Made by a program: the position numbers and the translations under genes. Shown one piece after another: positions 23,837 through 34,196 of a DNA stretch of 64,000 nucleotides (the first letter of the stretch is position 1; each line of letters starts with the position of its first letter). A model generated the notes under the pieces. That model ran no database searches. It saw only the letters and a list, made by a program, of their open reading frames with translations, and was not told the origin of the DNA. This stretch comes from Flavobacterium tagetis (GTDB lineage: Bacteria > Bacteroidota > Bacteroidia > Flavobacteriales > Flavobacteriaceae), in NCBI RefSeq assembly GCF_016735615.1, contig NZ_JAERSF010000002.1, positions 1-64,000 of the forward strand. Direction: 5' to 3'.

Positions 23837-26800
23837 ATGACTAACTTTTTAATTACTAAAAGCAGATCTAAATACTTTAAGAATCTGGGGTTCTTAATCC
23901 TGATGATGGTATTTTCTGCTTCGGTAAATGCGCAAATTACTGTTACAGGTACTGTATCTGATGGTAGCGGACCAATACCAGGTGTCAATATTATTGTAAA
24001 AGGAACCAAAACAAGTACGGTATCAAACTTTGACGGAACGTACACGCTTCAAGCTATTCCCAATAATAGTATTTTGGTTTTTAGTTTTATTGGATATAAA
24101 CCGCACGAAGTTGCAGTGAACAATAAAACTAAAATTGATGCTGTACTAGAAGAGAACTTAAATGACTTAAAAGAAGTTGTTGTTATTGGATACGGAACCG
24201 CAAAAAGAGCAGATTTAACAGGAGCGATTTCTTCTATATCTAGTGCAGCAGTAACGCAATCTGTTTCTACAACTATAGATCAGGTATTGCAAGGTCGTGC
24301 GGCTGGGGTGCAGATACAGCAAAATAGTGGTACTCCTGGAGGAAGCTCTTCGGTACGTATTCGTGGTATAAGCTCTATTACAGGTTCTAATGAGCCAATT
24401 TATGTAATTGATGGTGTTATTATAGATGGTAATTCAGGTTCTTTAAATTCAAATCCGCTTTCAGGAATTAACCCTAACGATATTGCTTCTATAGACATTT
24501 TAAAAGATGCTTCTGCAACTGCTATTTATGGTTCTAGGGCGGCAAATGGGGTAATTATGGTAACTACTAAAACAGGTAGAAAAGGAGATTTGACTTTAAA
24601 TTTTGACAGTTATGTAGGATGGCAGCAAATGCCTAAAGAATTGCAGGTACTTAATTTAAGAGAATATGGAACACTGAAAAATACTCGTTCAGATTTAGGA
24701 ATCGTTCAAAGAGATCCTTATTTTATTCGTCCTGATTTATTAGGAGAAGGAACAAACTGGCAAGATGAATTATTTCAAGTGGGTTTAATTCAAAGTTATA
24801 ATTTATCTGCTTCTGGCGGATCTGACAATACTACTTATGCATTAGGAATGTCTTATTTTGATCAGGAAGGAACTGTAATCGGATCTTCTTTTGATCGTAT
24901 GACTATTAGAGGTGTAATTGATTCGCAGGTAAAGAAATGGATGAAAGTTGGAGTGAATCTGAATGCTTACAAAACCAATCAGGTAACTACTGTAAATGAT
25001 GATTCGGTAATTTTAACCGCTTTAAAACAGACTCCAAACGTAGCTGCTAGAAATGCTGATGGAACTTTTGACGGACCAGATACAACAGAATTTGTTCAGA
25101 CGAACCCATTGGGAATTGCAATGTTGAAAGACAATCATGGAAAAGACTACGGAATTAGGGGAAATGTGTATGCAGAAATTGGTTTTACAAAAGATTTAAA
25201 ACTTAAAACCCAGTATTCTATAGATTATGGTTTTGGAAATCGATATACTTTTAACCCATCGTATACTTTCGGAGCATTATCAAATGAAGTTAGAGAAGGA
25301 TCAAGAACAAAATCTACTAGTGAAAACTGGATTTGGACTAACACTTTGACTTATAATAAAGCATTCGGAAAACATAATGTTAATGCATTGGTAGCTCAAG
25401 AACTTCAAGAGCAAAACTGGGAAAACCTTTATGGTTATCGTTCAGGTTATTTAACAAACGGAGCTACAGATTTAAACGCCGGAGACCCAACAACAGCTAG
25501 AAACTCAAATGCAAGTTCTACAAAATCGCTTAGTTCTTATTTTGCAAGAGCAACGTATACATTTGATGATAGATATATTCTAACAGGAACCATCAGAAGA
25601 GATGGATCTTCTCAATTTGCAGAAGGCAATAAATGGGATTGGTTCCCGTCTGCTTCTTTAGCATGGAAAGTTTCAAACGAATCATTTTTAAAAGACAATC
25701 AGACCATCAGCAATTTAAAATTACGTGCTGGATGGGGAGTTACAGGTAACTCAAGCGTACCGAATAATGCTTATACTTCTGTTTACGGCACCTCAGCAAC
25801 CAATTGGGGAAGCGGACAAATTGCAACCAATACAGCAAATCCAGATCTTAAATGGGAAAAATCAAACCAAACTAATATAGGTTTAGATATCGGACTTTTA
25901 GATAATAGAATTGAAATTACAACAGATGTTTACTACAAAAGAACAGATGATTTATTACTAAGATTATCACTTCCAGCTTATGTAGGAACAACGGGTCAAG
26001 GAGCAACATCTCCACCTTTTGCAAATATCGGATCTCTTGAAAATAAAGGTTTCGAGTTTACTATAAACACTATAAACATGCAGAGAAAAGATTTTCTTTG
26101 GAAATCAAATTTCAATATCTCAATGAACAGATTTAAAGTGTTGAAATTGAATTCAGAATCTGGAGTTTACGATCAGACATTACAGCAAGGTTCAGATGTA
26201 ACAGTCGTTACTCGTACAGCTGTAGGTCAGCCTTTAGGACAATTCTATGGCTATAAAGTAATTGGACGTTTTGAAAAAGCAACAGACTTCTATTATAAAG
26301 ATGCCACAGGAACAGTAAAACCAACAGCATTGCCAGAAGGAATGGTAATTGGTGAAAATGGCGTTTGGATTGGAGATTATATGTTTGAAGATGTGAATAA
26401 AGACGGAGTAATCAACGAAAAAGACGCTGGATATATTGGAGATCCTAACCCAGATTTCACTTTCGGTTTCAATAATAGTTTTTCATTCAAAGGATTTGAT
26501 GTGAGCATTTTATTCACAGGTTCTTACGGAAATGATGTTTTAAATTACCAAAGAAGATGGCTTGAAAACCCACGTGAGAATACCAATTTATTGAAATCAG
26601 CTTTAGGATACGCGCAATTAGAATTAATCGATCCGAATGGACCAAACGATTATCGTAACGTTCAGATTGTTGGCGGAGATCCTTACATGCCTAGAATTGC
26701 GGCATCATCTGCGGCTTCGGCTTCAAATTATCGTTTAAGCAACAGATTTGTAGAAGACGGATCTTATGTAAGGCTTAAAAATATTTCGATTGGTTATAAT

Positions 26801-27004
26801 CTTCCAAAGGATTTGTATTCTAAATACGGAATTTCAAACATCAAAGTATACTCAAACATGCAGAATGTTTTAACCTTTACTAAATATAAAGGATATGATC
26901 CTGAGGTAGGCGCAATGAACCAAAACCAGCTTCTAAATGGTATCGATAACGGACGTTATCCTTCGCCTATGGTAACTACGCTTGGATTAACTGTTAATTT
27001 CTAA
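23837..27004 (+). CDS. SusC-like TonB-dependent transporter of the xylan locus
   Basis: This 1055-residue outer-membrane transporter has a signal peptide (about 1-33, ending SVNAQ) and a CarboxypepD_reg-like domain (about 35-112; GTVSDGSGPIPGVNIIVKG). The TonB box/plug region follows (about 118-235; VVIGYGTAKRADLTGAISS), with the family signatures SIDILKDASATAIYGSRAANGVI, and then a beta-barrel ending in TLGLTVNF. It should import xylo-oligosaccharides into the periplasm with SusD as the lid. It starts a transcription unit with SusD, the glycan-binding protein and the CBM-containing GH10, and its promoter carries a LacI-type operator. Confidence 0.96.
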   Translation: MTNFLITKSRSKYFKNLGFLILMMVFSASVNAQITVTGTVSDGSGPIPGVNIIVKGTKTSTVSNFDGTYTLQAIPNNSILVFSFIGYKPHEVAVNNKTKIDAVLEENLNDLKEVVVIGYGTAKRADLTGAISSISSAAVTQSVSTTIDQVLQGRAAGVQIQQNSGTPGGSSSVRIRGISSITGSNEPIYVIDGVIIDGNSGSLNSNPLSGINPNDIASIDILKDASATAIYGSRAANGVIMVTTKTGRKGDLTLNFDSYVGWQQMPKELQVLNLREYGTLKNTRSDLGIVQRDPYFIRPDLLGEGTNWQDELFQVGLIQSYNLSASGGSDNTTYALGMSYFDQEGTVIGSSFDRMTIRGVIDSQVKKWMKVGVNLNAYKTNQVTTVNDDSVILTALKQTPNVAARNADGTFDGPDTTEFVQTNPLGIAMLKDNHGKDYGIRGNVYAEIGFTKDLKLKTQYSIDYGFGNRYTFNPSYTFGALSNEVREGSRTKSTSENWIWTNTLTYNKAFGKHNVNALVAQELQEQNWENLYGYRSGYLTNGATDLNAGDPTTARNSNASSTKSLSSYFARATYTFDDRYILTGTIRRDGSSQFAEGNKWDWFPSASLAWKVSNESFLKDNQTISNLKLRAGWGVTGNSSVPNNAYTSVYGTSATNWGSGQIATNTANPDLKWEKSNQTNIGLDIGLLDNRIEITTDVYYKRTDDLLLRLSLPAYVGTTGQGATSPPFANIGSLENKGFEFTINTINMQRKDFLWKSNFNISMNRFKVLKLNSESGVYDQTLQQGSDVTVVTRTAVGQPLGQFYGYKVIGRFEKATDFYYKDATGTVKPTALPEGMVIGENGVWIGDYMFEDVNKDGVINEKDAGYIGDPNPDFTFGFNNSFSFKGFDVSILFTGSYGNDVLNYQRRWLENPRENTNLLKSALGYAQLELIDPNGPNDYRNVQIVGGDPYMPRIAASSAASASNYRLSNRFVEDGSYVRLKNISIGYNLPKDLYSKYGISNIKVYSNMQNVLTFTKYKGYDPEVGAMNQNQLLNGIDNGRYPSPMVTTLGLTVNF

Positions 27005-27014
27005 AAAACGCACA

Positions 27015-28646
27015 ATGAAAACAAAGAAAATATTTTACACGGCTTTAATTATTGCATTGCCATTTGTTTGGACGAGTTGCAGCGACATTTTAGACGTTGA
27101 ACCAAATGATGTAATTACAAAAGAGAATTTTTATAAAACGGAATCTGATTTTCAGGCCGCAACAGGACCATTGTACAATAAAGTATGGTTCGATTTTAAT
27201 GATAAATTTTATTACGGATTAGGAGACGGACGTGCCGCAAACATGTACGCACCTTTCTCAGATTACGCTTATCCGTTTACAGATTTAACAGAAACGGGAT
27301 TAACAGGGCCTTTGGTTTCGGCTTGGGCATCTTTGTATAATGTGATACAACAGTCTAATAATGTGATTATCGGGATTTCTGGAAGTTCAATGAACGCAAC
27401 TATTAAAAACAAATATATTGCCGAAGCTCGTTTTATGAGAGGAACAGCATATTGGTATTTGGCTTCGTTATGGGGAGATGTTATCATTTCGACAGATCCG
27501 AGCGAATTGGTAAAAAATCCGATCGTGAATAAAAATCCAATGAAAGATGTGTACGAATTCTCGATGCGTGATTTAGAATTTGCGGCCAAATATCTTCCAG
27601 AAACTGCAGGTCAGGCTGGGCGTTTAACAAGATATAGTGCATACGGTATGCTGTCTCGTGTTTACTTATCATTTTCAGGAGTTAGCGACAACCCAAACAG
27701 CGGAACACGCAATCAGGAATATCTTGATTTAGCTAAAAAAGCGGCGGAAAAAGTAATGAGCTCTGGGCCATACGCCCTAATGACAAATTATGAAGATTTA
27801 TTCATGATTGATAATAACAATAACACCGAGTCAATGTTTGCGCTACAATGGGTTCCAAACGGAGATTATGGAGTAAACAATACACAACAGGCATATTTTG
27901 CATTAGGTTCTGATATTACGGGAGACGATGCGGCTTGGGGATATTGGACAAGAGCTTCGTACAATGTTTTGCAAGAATATGAATCAAAAGATCTTCGTCG
28001 TAGAGCAACTTTTATGGGAGATGGTGATCATTATGCAGAAATCAACAAAGCAAACGGAGGTTATACAGTAGATCATACAGCAGATTTCCTTACCATTAAA
28101 AAAGGAGTTGTAGGTTCTACCAAAGACAATTCTAAAATTACACGTATGAATTCTGCTTTAAATACTTACATGTTACGCCTTGCAGAAGTTTATTTGAATT
28201 ACGCAGAAGCAGCTTTAGGAAACAACGCTTCAACTGCAGATGCAACAGCTATTTCAGTTGTAAACAGACTTCGCACACGTGCGGGATTAGACCCTAAAAC
28301 CACTTTGACTTATGCAGATCTTGCGCACGAAAGAAGAGTTGAATTATGTATGGAGGGACAATATTGGTACGATTTAGTTCGCAGAGCTTACTACAAACAG
28401 CAGGAAGTAATTAACTATATCACAGCTCAAAACAGAGGAACAATAACTCCAATTTTGTATGATACAGCAACAAATACAGTAACGGTTGATGCTTCAAAAG
28501 TGACGAGTCCGAGAGCAATTGGGGTAATCGATGCGACAATTTTCACACTTCCTTATCCAGAATCTGAATTAGTTCAGAATCCGTTATTGAGAGAAAATCC
28601 AGTTCCGTATCAGTTTACAGAAGAGAAAATAAAAGACTTATTCTAG
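27015..28646 (+). CDS. SusD-like outer-membrane lipoprotein (RagB/SusD family)
   Basis: This 543-residue protein has a lipobox TSC with lipidated C22 and the family opening DILDVEPNDVITKENFYKTESDF. The TPR-like helical region and the C-terminal SusD segment (LRLAEVYLNYAEAAL; INxLRxRAGL-like VVNRLRTRAGLDP; ERRVELCMEGQYWYDLVR) are present. It lies 10 bp after susC, so the two should form the SusCD import complex on the cell surface, binding xylo-oligosaccharides. The exact sugar specificity cannot be read from sequence. Confidence 0.95.
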   Translation: MKTKKIFYTALIIALPFVWTSCSDILDVEPNDVITKENFYKTESDFQAATGPLYNKVWFDFNDKFYYGLGDGRAANMYAPFSDYAYPFTDLTETGLTGPLVSAWASLYNVIQQSNNVIIGISGSSMNATIKNKYIAEARFMRGTAYWYLASLWGDVIISTDPSELVKNPIVNKNPMKDVYEFSMRDLEFAAKYLPETAGQAGRLTRYSAYGMLSRVYLSFSGVSDNPNSGTRNQEYLDLAKKAAEKVMSSGPYALMTNYEDLFMIDNNNNTESMFALQWVPNGDYGVNNTQQAYFALGSDITGDDAAWGYWTRASYNVLQEYESKDLRRRATFMGDGDHYAEINKANGGYTVDHTADFLTIKKGVVGSTKDNSKITRMNSALNTYMLRLAEVYLNYAEAALGNNASTADATAISVVNRLRTRAGLDPKTTLTYADLAHERRVELCMEGQYWYDLVRRAYYKQQEVINYITAQNRGTITPILYDTATNTVTVDASKVTSPRAIGVIDATIFTLPYPESELVQNPLLRENPVPYQFTEEKIKDLF

Positions 28647-28677
28647 TTTCAGAAATAAAAAACTAAAAGACATAAAT

Positions 28678-30051
28678 ATGAAATATATTTTAACTAAAAA
28701 GTATTGGGCACCAATTGCACTGTTAAGCATGATGGTTTTCGGTATGCTGTTTACTTCTTGCGATAATAACGATTCAGAAGGAGACGCAATTACAATTACG
28801 AAAGTGTTTTTAGAAGATGTAAATTCATCTGTACCTGATAGAGAAGTAACTTTTGCCCGTTTAGGACAACTATTACGTATAGAAGGTTCTGGGTTTGAAG
28901 GATTAAAGAAAGTTTACATAAACGGATATTCAACTTACTTTAATGTGGTTTTTGTTTCTAATAATTCTATGCTGGTAAGCGTTTCTGCAGATACCCCGAT
29001 TTTAGATGCAGATCCATCAGTAAGAAATACAATCCGTTTTGTCAATGATAATAATGAATTTACTTTTCCTTTTGAAATTAGAGCAGGGAGACCAGAAATT
29101 ACCCGAATTTCAAATACAATGCCTAATGCAGGAGAAACAATTACAGTTTATGGAAGTGGTTTAACAGAAGTGAACAAAGTAGTTTTCCCAGGCAATGTTG
29201 AGGTTACAACTGGAATTGTTTCAGACGAAGATGGAGAATCATTTACAGTTGTGGTTCCAAATGGAGTTTCGGATAATGGAGGTTCAATATTCGTACAAGG
29301 ATCAAATGGAGGAGTATATTCTCCAGCATACTTTAACTGTAAAAGAGCTATTATTTTAGATTTTGACGGAAGAGGACAGCATAGTTTCTGGGGAACACCA
29401 CCAGCAACAGGTATGATTTTAGGAACTGATTTGGAATCGGCTTCAATTGGCGTAGGAAATCTTTCTCAAGGTAAATACGTACCGCATCGTCCATCTCGTC
29501 TTACTTCAATTGCAGCAGCCACAGGAAGAGCGACAGAAGTTTGGACAGGAGGAACAGGTGTTGATAACTGGAGAGCTCAATTTACTCCTTTTATTCCAGC
29601 AACCACACCGTTGGATAAAGTAGCATTTCAGTTTGATATCTATGTACCAGATGCATGGAAAGATTCAGGATATTTAAAAATATGTACAATTAATAACTTC
29701 AACGCAGGAGCATGGTCTGGAGGAGTTTATAATTATATTCCTTGGTTGGTTGATGGAAAATCTGTCGCTTTCCAGACTACAGGATGGGTAACTGTTACTA
29801 TTCCTTTAAACAAATTTTATCAATGGTCTAAAGAAGCTGCTACGTTTGAAACCGTTTTAGCTTATCGTGAAGCTGCAACGTATCAGAACTTTGGTATTTG
29901 GTTCGAAAATTTGGATGTAAAAATGAAAGATGTGCTAGGAAACACAAGTGAAGAAGAATTTCCTTCAAAAGCAACTTCTGTAAAAGTGTACACAGACAAC
30001 TGGAGAATTGTACCATTAGACGCACCAGTTTATAATGATTTCCCTAACTAA
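28678..30051 (+). CDS. TIG/IPT-domain surface glycan-binding lipoprotein
   Basis: This 457-residue lipoprotein has a signal ending FTSC, with lipidated Cys at about 28. Two IPT/TIG-like beta-sandwich domains follow (about 38-128 and 131-215; note GQLLRIEGSGFEGLKKVYINGY and AGETITVYGSGLTEVNKVVF). The C-terminal part (about 220-450) resembles the xylan-binding domain of Bacteroides SGBP-B proteins, with many aromatic residues (HSFWGTPPATG, VWTGGTGVDNWRAQF). Position directly after SusD and before an extracellular xylanase supports a xylan-capturing role at the cell surface. The binding residues were not verified by alignment. Confidence 0.85.
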   Translation: MKYILTKKYWAPIALLSMMVFGMLFTSCDNNDSEGDAITITKVFLEDVNSSVPDREVTFARLGQLLRIEGSGFEGLKKVYINGYSTYFNVVFVSNNSMLVSVSADTPILDADPSVRNTIRFVNDNNEFTFPFEIRAGRPEITRISNTMPNAGETITVYGSGLTEVNKVVFPGNVEVTTGIVSDEDGESFTVVVPNGVSDNGGSIFVQGSNGGVYSPAYFNCKRAIILDFDGRGQHSFWGTPPATGMILGTDLESASIGVGNLSQGKYVPHRPSRLTSIAAATGRATEVWTGGTGVDNWRAQFTPFIPATTPLDKVAFQFDIYVPDAWKDSGYLKICTINNFNAGAWSGGVYNYIPWLVDGKSVAFQTTGWVTVTIPLNKFYQWSKEAATFETVLAYREAATYQNFGIWFENLDVKMKDVLGNTSEEEFPSKATSVKVYTDNWRIVPLDAPVYNDFPN

Positions 30052-30054
30052 AAA

Positions 30055-32265
30055 ATGACCAAAATGAAATATATAAAGATATTACCTGTAATTGCTTCAT
30101 CATTGCTGTTATTCGCTTCTTGCGATGACAACTTGATGGAGTGGGGAAAAGACCCAGAACACGGCGAAGTAACAGGAGCTGAACTTCCGTTGGCTTTAGT
30201 AGAAAAAATAAGCCGTTACGAACCATTAAAAAACTATTCAGATTTTTCATTAGGAAATGGAATCGGTATCAGTTTGTATATGAGTGATCCAGCCTATAGA
30301 AAAATTGTAAACGAAAACTTTGATGAGGTTACGCCAGGTTACGAAATGAAACATGGTGCAATGGTAAATGCTAAAGGAGAAATTGATTTTACCAATGTAG
30401 ATGAATTTATCGCTGCAACAAAAAGCGCAGGATTAAAAGTTTTTGGACATACTTTAGTTTGGCATTCCAACCAAAATGCAAGTTATCTAAACGGTATTAT
30501 TGCCCCAACAGTAATTCCAGGTTCAAGCGGAACAAATATTCTTGACATTGCAGGTTTAAAAAGCGGTTCGTTTACAAACTGGTCAAAAGGAAATCAAGGT
30601 CAGGGAATTACAGTAGTTGATAATGCAGGTTTAGCCGCAAATTCTAAAGCTGTTCAATTGATTTCCTCAACATCATCAACCAATTATTGGGACCTACAAT
30701 TAACATCTCCTGCGGTATCTGTCGTAACAGGTCATAACTACGAAGTTTCTTTCTACATCAAATCAGATAAGACAGGTAAAGGGCGTATTTCTTTTACTGG
30801 ACTTAAAAATGCTTATCCTTGGATTAATTGGGATGGTACAAGTACAGCAGAAGCATTTGCTACCACTTCGCAATGGAAACAAATTAAATTTAAATTAAAT
30901 GCAAGTGATTTTGCAGTTGGAAGCAATAGCTTAAAATTAAGTTTTGATTTAGGGCCTATTCCAAACGTAACATATCTTATTGATGTTAATACACTTGCAG
31001 TTGTAGATCTTGATGCTTCTGCAGGACCAGTTAATTTAATTGCTAACGGAACTTTTAACTCTGGTATTACTGGATGGAGTAAAGCCAATGGCGCAGCAGA
31101 TGCTTTAAGTGCAGGAACAGGAGCTTCAAATGTTTATGAGGGAAGTGGATCAATGAAAGTAGTAAACGCTACATCTGATGCTTCGAACCAATGGAAAACA
31201 CAAATTCAGACCACTTTTACTTCTGCATTGGTAGCAGGAAAAAGCTACACGATTTCTTATATGATTCGTTCAGAAGCTAATGGTTCTGTACGATGTTCAA
31301 CAACACCATCAGGGGTAGCAAATTACCAGGCAGATCAAACAACGACGCCTACATGGAAACAGATTGAATGGAAAATTACAGCAAAAGGTGGTGAGACAGG
31401 TTTTGGTTTTGATTTAGGAGGAGCTGCTGGAACTTATTATATTGATAATGTTCTGGTGACTGATGGATCATCTACTGGGAATGTACCAACTGCTCCAATT
31501 ACAATTGAAAAAACAGATGCTGAGAAAACCAAAATTATTGGCGATGCCATGACAGATTGGATTTCTAAAATGATGACACATTACAAAACAGGTGTTTTCT
31601 CTTGGGACGTTGTAAATGAGCCAATGAAAGAAGATGGAACATTAAGAAACGGAACTGAAGGCGATACTGCAACAGACTATTTCTCATGGGTAAAATACTT
31701 AGGAAAAGATTACGCAGTAAAAGCATTCAAATTGGCACGCCAATATGGAAATGCAACCGATAAACTTTTCATAAACGATTACAACTTAGAATCTAGATTA
31801 GATAAATGTGATGGAATAATCGAGTATGTAAAATACATTGAAAGTCAAGGCGCTCAGGTTGACGGAATTGGAACACAGATGCACATTGGCTTAACAACAG
31901 ATAAAGACAAAATCGCTCAAATGTTCCAAAAACTGGCAGCGACAGGAAAATTGATTAAAATTTCTGAGTTAGATATCAGATTAGGAACAGCTACCCCAAC
32001 AGTAGAACAGCAAGCTTCTCAAGCAGAAATGTATCAATATGTTATTGATATGTACAAAAAATACATTCCTGTAGGACAACAGTACGGAATTACAATTTGG
32101 GGAGTTTCAGATAATTCTAAAGAACATGAATACTGGCTTCCAAATGAATCTCCAAATCTTTGGGATGCAAATTATGTTCGCAAGCACGCTTACAAAGGTG
32201 CAGCAGACGGACTTGCAGGAAAAGATGTGAGTTTAGGTTTCTCAGGAGAGTTGCAAAAACCTTAA
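30055..32265 (+). CDS. GH10 endo-xylanase with two inserted carbohydrate-binding modules (lipoprotein)
   Basis: This 736-residue lipoprotein has a lipidated C23 in FASC; an ATG at 30064 is an alternative start. The GH10 barrel begins at about 45 (GNGIGISLYM, HGAMV, VFGHTLVWHSNQ) and breaks at about 155. Two similar CBM4/9-type beta-sandwich modules follow (about 160-320 and 326-475; compare TSQWKQIKFKL with TPTWKQIEWKI, and SFDLGPIPNVTYLID with GFDLGGAAGTYYID). The barrel resumes at about 485 with acid/base E522 (WDVVNEPM) and nucleophile E638 (ISELD). This layout is known from surface xylanases of Bacteroides xylan loci. It should cut xylan polymer outside the cell and supply SusCD. Confidence 0.94.
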   Translation: MTKMKYIKILPVIASSLLLFASCDDNLMEWGKDPEHGEVTGAELPLALVEKISRYEPLKNYSDFSLGNGIGISLYMSDPAYRKIVNENFDEVTPGYEMKHGAMVNAKGEIDFTNVDEFIAATKSAGLKVFGHTLVWHSNQNASYLNGIIAPTVIPGSSGTNILDIAGLKSGSFTNWSKGNQGQGITVVDNAGLAANSKAVQLISSTSSTNYWDLQLTSPAVSVVTGHNYEVSFYIKSDKTGKGRISFTGLKNAYPWINWDGTSTAEAFATTSQWKQIKFKLNASDFAVGSNSLKLSFDLGPIPNVTYLIDVNTLAVVDLDASAGPVNLIANGTFNSGITGWSKANGAADALSAGTGASNVYEGSGSMKVVNATSDASNQWKTQIQTTFTSALVAGKSYTISYMIRSEANGSVRCSTTPSGVANYQADQTTTPTWKQIEWKITAKGGETGFGFDLGGAAGTYYIDNVLVTDGSSTGNVPTAPITIEKTDAEKTKIIGDAMTDWISKMMTHYKTGVFSWDVVNEPMKEDGTLRNGTEGDTATDYFSWVKYLGKDYAVKAFKLARQYGNATDKLFINDYNLESRLDKCDGIIEYVKYIESQGAQVDGIGTQMHIGLTTDKDKIAQMFQKLAATGKLIKISELDIRLGTATPTVEQQASQAEMYQYVIDMYKKYIPVGQQYGITIWGVSDNSKEHEYWLPNESPNLWDANYVRKHAYKGAADGLAGKDVSLGFSGELQKP

Positions 32266-32282
32266 ATATTTAATTAGTAATT

Positions 32283-32335
32283 ATCCATAGTGCAAGTCTA
32301 TAAAAGGGTCTGCGCTATGGATTGTTTATTTTCTT
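32283..32335 (+). terminator. Terminator after the GH10-CBM gene
   Basis: ATCCATAGTGCA (32283-32294) pairs with TGCGCTATGGAT (32311-32322), with one G-T pair, and is followed by TGTTTATTTTCTT. It marks the probable end of the susC operon. Confidence 0.85.
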
Positions 32336-32378
32336 AACTTTTATGCTCAAGATTTATGAGAGCAAAAAACAAATCAAA

Positions 32379-34034
32379 ATGGCTTTTAATCTTAAAACAA
32401 ATCGAATCCGAATTTTTATAAAAAGAAATTTGATTCTAGCGACAGCGACCTTAGTGATGGTGCAGTTTGGTTTTGGTCAAAACATACCTCATCTTCAGAA
32501 AAAAGGAAATAAAACACAATTAATTGTAAACAAAACCCCATTCTTAATACGAGGAGGAGAATTAGGAAACTCTTCGGCAACCAGTATGGAAAGCATGGAA
32601 ACCATCTGGCCAAAACTTGTTGATATGAACCTCAACACCGTTCTTACGCCTGTTTATTGGGAATTGATAGAACCACAAGAAGGCAAATTTGATTTTCAAT
32701 TGGTAGACGATTTGATTCTTCGTGCACGAAAAGAAAACTTAAAGCTTGTTTTTTTATGGTTCGGATCTTGGAAAAACAGTATGTCAAGCCATGCTCCAGC
32801 ATGGATAAAACTCAATCAGAAAAAATATCCTAGAGTTAAAGACGATACAAACAAAAGTCATGAGATTTTAACGCCCTTTAGCGAAAACAATCTTCAAGCT
32901 GATGTAAATGCTTTTAAAAAATTAATGGCTCATATTAAAGATTTCGACCAAAAAGAGCAAACCGTAATTATGATTCAGGTGGAGAACGAAATCGGAATGC
33001 TGCCAACTGCACGTGATTATCACGCTTTAGCCAATGCTGCTTTCAAAAAAGAAGTGCCAAAAGAATTAATTCAATATTTGCAGAAAAATAAAGAAAAACT
33101 CGTTCCTGAATTTTCAGAAATCTGGAAGAAAAACGGATTTAAAACCAAAGGAAATTGGGAAAATGTTTTTGGAAAAGGACTTCACACAGACGAAATTTTC
33201 ATGGCTTGGTATTTCTCAAAATTTACAAATATAGTTGCAAAAGCAGGAAAAGATGTTTATCCAATTCCGATGTTTGTTAATGCAGCTTTAAACGCACCAG
33301 AAAAAAAACCGGGACAATATCCAAGTGCAGGACCGTTGCCTCACATTATGGATGTTTGGAAAGCCGCAGGAAATTCAATCGACTTTTTAGCGCCCGATTT
33401 TTACAATCCTTCGTTCAAAAAATGGAATGATTTATTTACCCGTCAAGGCGATCCGTTATTTATTCCCGAACATCGTTTTGATGAAAGCGCGCCATTCAAA
33501 GGATTATATGCCATCGGACATTACGAAGCAATTGGTTTTTCACCATTTTCTATAGAATCAGTTGCCGATGCGAAAAAAGAACCGCTTGGAAAAATATATG
33601 ATTTAGTGAAGCAATTAACTCCAACAATAGAAGCTTATAAGGGACAAGGAAAAATTGATGGTGTTTTATTAGACAAAGAAAATAATACACAGATTATAAA
33701 AATGGGCGATTACGAATTCACTTTCAAACATGATTATACCTTAAATTGGTCTGATGGAGCAAAAGCTGAAACATGGCCAATGTCAAGCGCCATTATTATA
33801 GAAATCGCTAAAGATGAATTTTATATTTCAGGTTCAGGAATTGTGGTAACTTTTAAACCTTTAAAAGAAAATGTAAATGCTGGAATTCTAAAAACAGATT
33901 TTGGTAAATTCGAAAATGAAGTTTGGAGAACCATCAGACATTTCAACGGAGATCAAACTCATCAAGGCAGACATTTAAGAATTTCAGTTGGCGATTACGA
34001 AATCCAAAAAATAAAATTATATACTTATGAATAG
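32379..34034 (+). CDS. GH35-type beta-galactosidase with DUF5597-like C-terminus
   Basis: This is a protein of about 551 residues from the ATG at 32379; frames beginning further upstream start with TTG near the terminator and are less likely. After a signal peptide (about 1-34, ending GFGQ) comes a GH35/GH42-like TIM barrel with LIRGGELGNSSAT, TPVYWELIEPQEGKFDF, the predicted acid E204 (QVENEIGML) and the predicted nucleophile E364 (IPEHRFDES). The C-terminal region (about 390-551) resembles DUF5597. It is exported, so it probably removes terminal galactose or arabinose-like residues from xylan or other hemicellulose side chains. The substrate is inferred from context. Confidence 0.88.
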   Translation: MAFNLKTNRIRIFIKRNLILATATLVMVQFGFGQNIPHLQKKGNKTQLIVNKTPFLIRGGELGNSSATSMESMETIWPKLVDMNLNTVLTPVYWELIEPQEGKFDFQLVDDLILRARKENLKLVFLWFGSWKNSMSSHAPAWIKLNQKKYPRVKDDTNKSHEILTPFSENNLQADVNAFKKLMAHIKDFDQKEQTVIMIQVENEIGMLPTARDYHALANAAFKKEVPKELIQYLQKNKEKLVPEFSEIWKKNGFKTKGNWENVFGKGLHTDEIFMAWYFSKFTNIVAKAGKDVYPIPMFVNAALNAPEKKPGQYPSAGPLPHIMDVWKAAGNSIDFLAPDFYNPSFKKWNDLFTRQGDPLFIPEHRFDESAPFKGLYAIGHYEAIGFSPFSIESVADAKKEPLGKIYDLVKQLTPTIEAYKGQGKIDGVLLDKENNTQIIKMGDYEFTFKHDYTLNWSDGAKAETWPMSSAIIIEIAKDEFYISGSGIVVTFKPLKENVNAGILKTDFGKFENEVWRTIRHFNGDQTHQGRHLRISVGDYEIQKIKLYTYE

Positions 34035-34045
34035 TTTTTTTATTC

Positions 34046-34172
34046 GCCACGAATTCACGATTTTTTTTTAAATCTTTGTCTGTAGAGTAATTCAATTACA
34101 CAAATTAATTTGTGTAATTGAAGATAATTAAAACACAAAGAAAAGAATTAGAAAAATTCGTGAATTCGTGGC
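34046..34172. repeat. Nested inverted repeats before the esterase gene
   Basis: The outer arms GCCACGAATTCACGA (34046-34060) and TCGTGAATTCGTGGC (34158-34172) are perfect 15-bp complements. Inside lies a perfect 32-bp palindrome at 34091-34122, built from TTCAATTACACAAATT and its complement. The whole could fold into a cross-shaped structure. It fills the gap between the GH35-like gene and the esterase gene. Confidence 0.9.
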
Positions 34173-34196
34173 TAAAAAAAATAAAAACAGATTATA

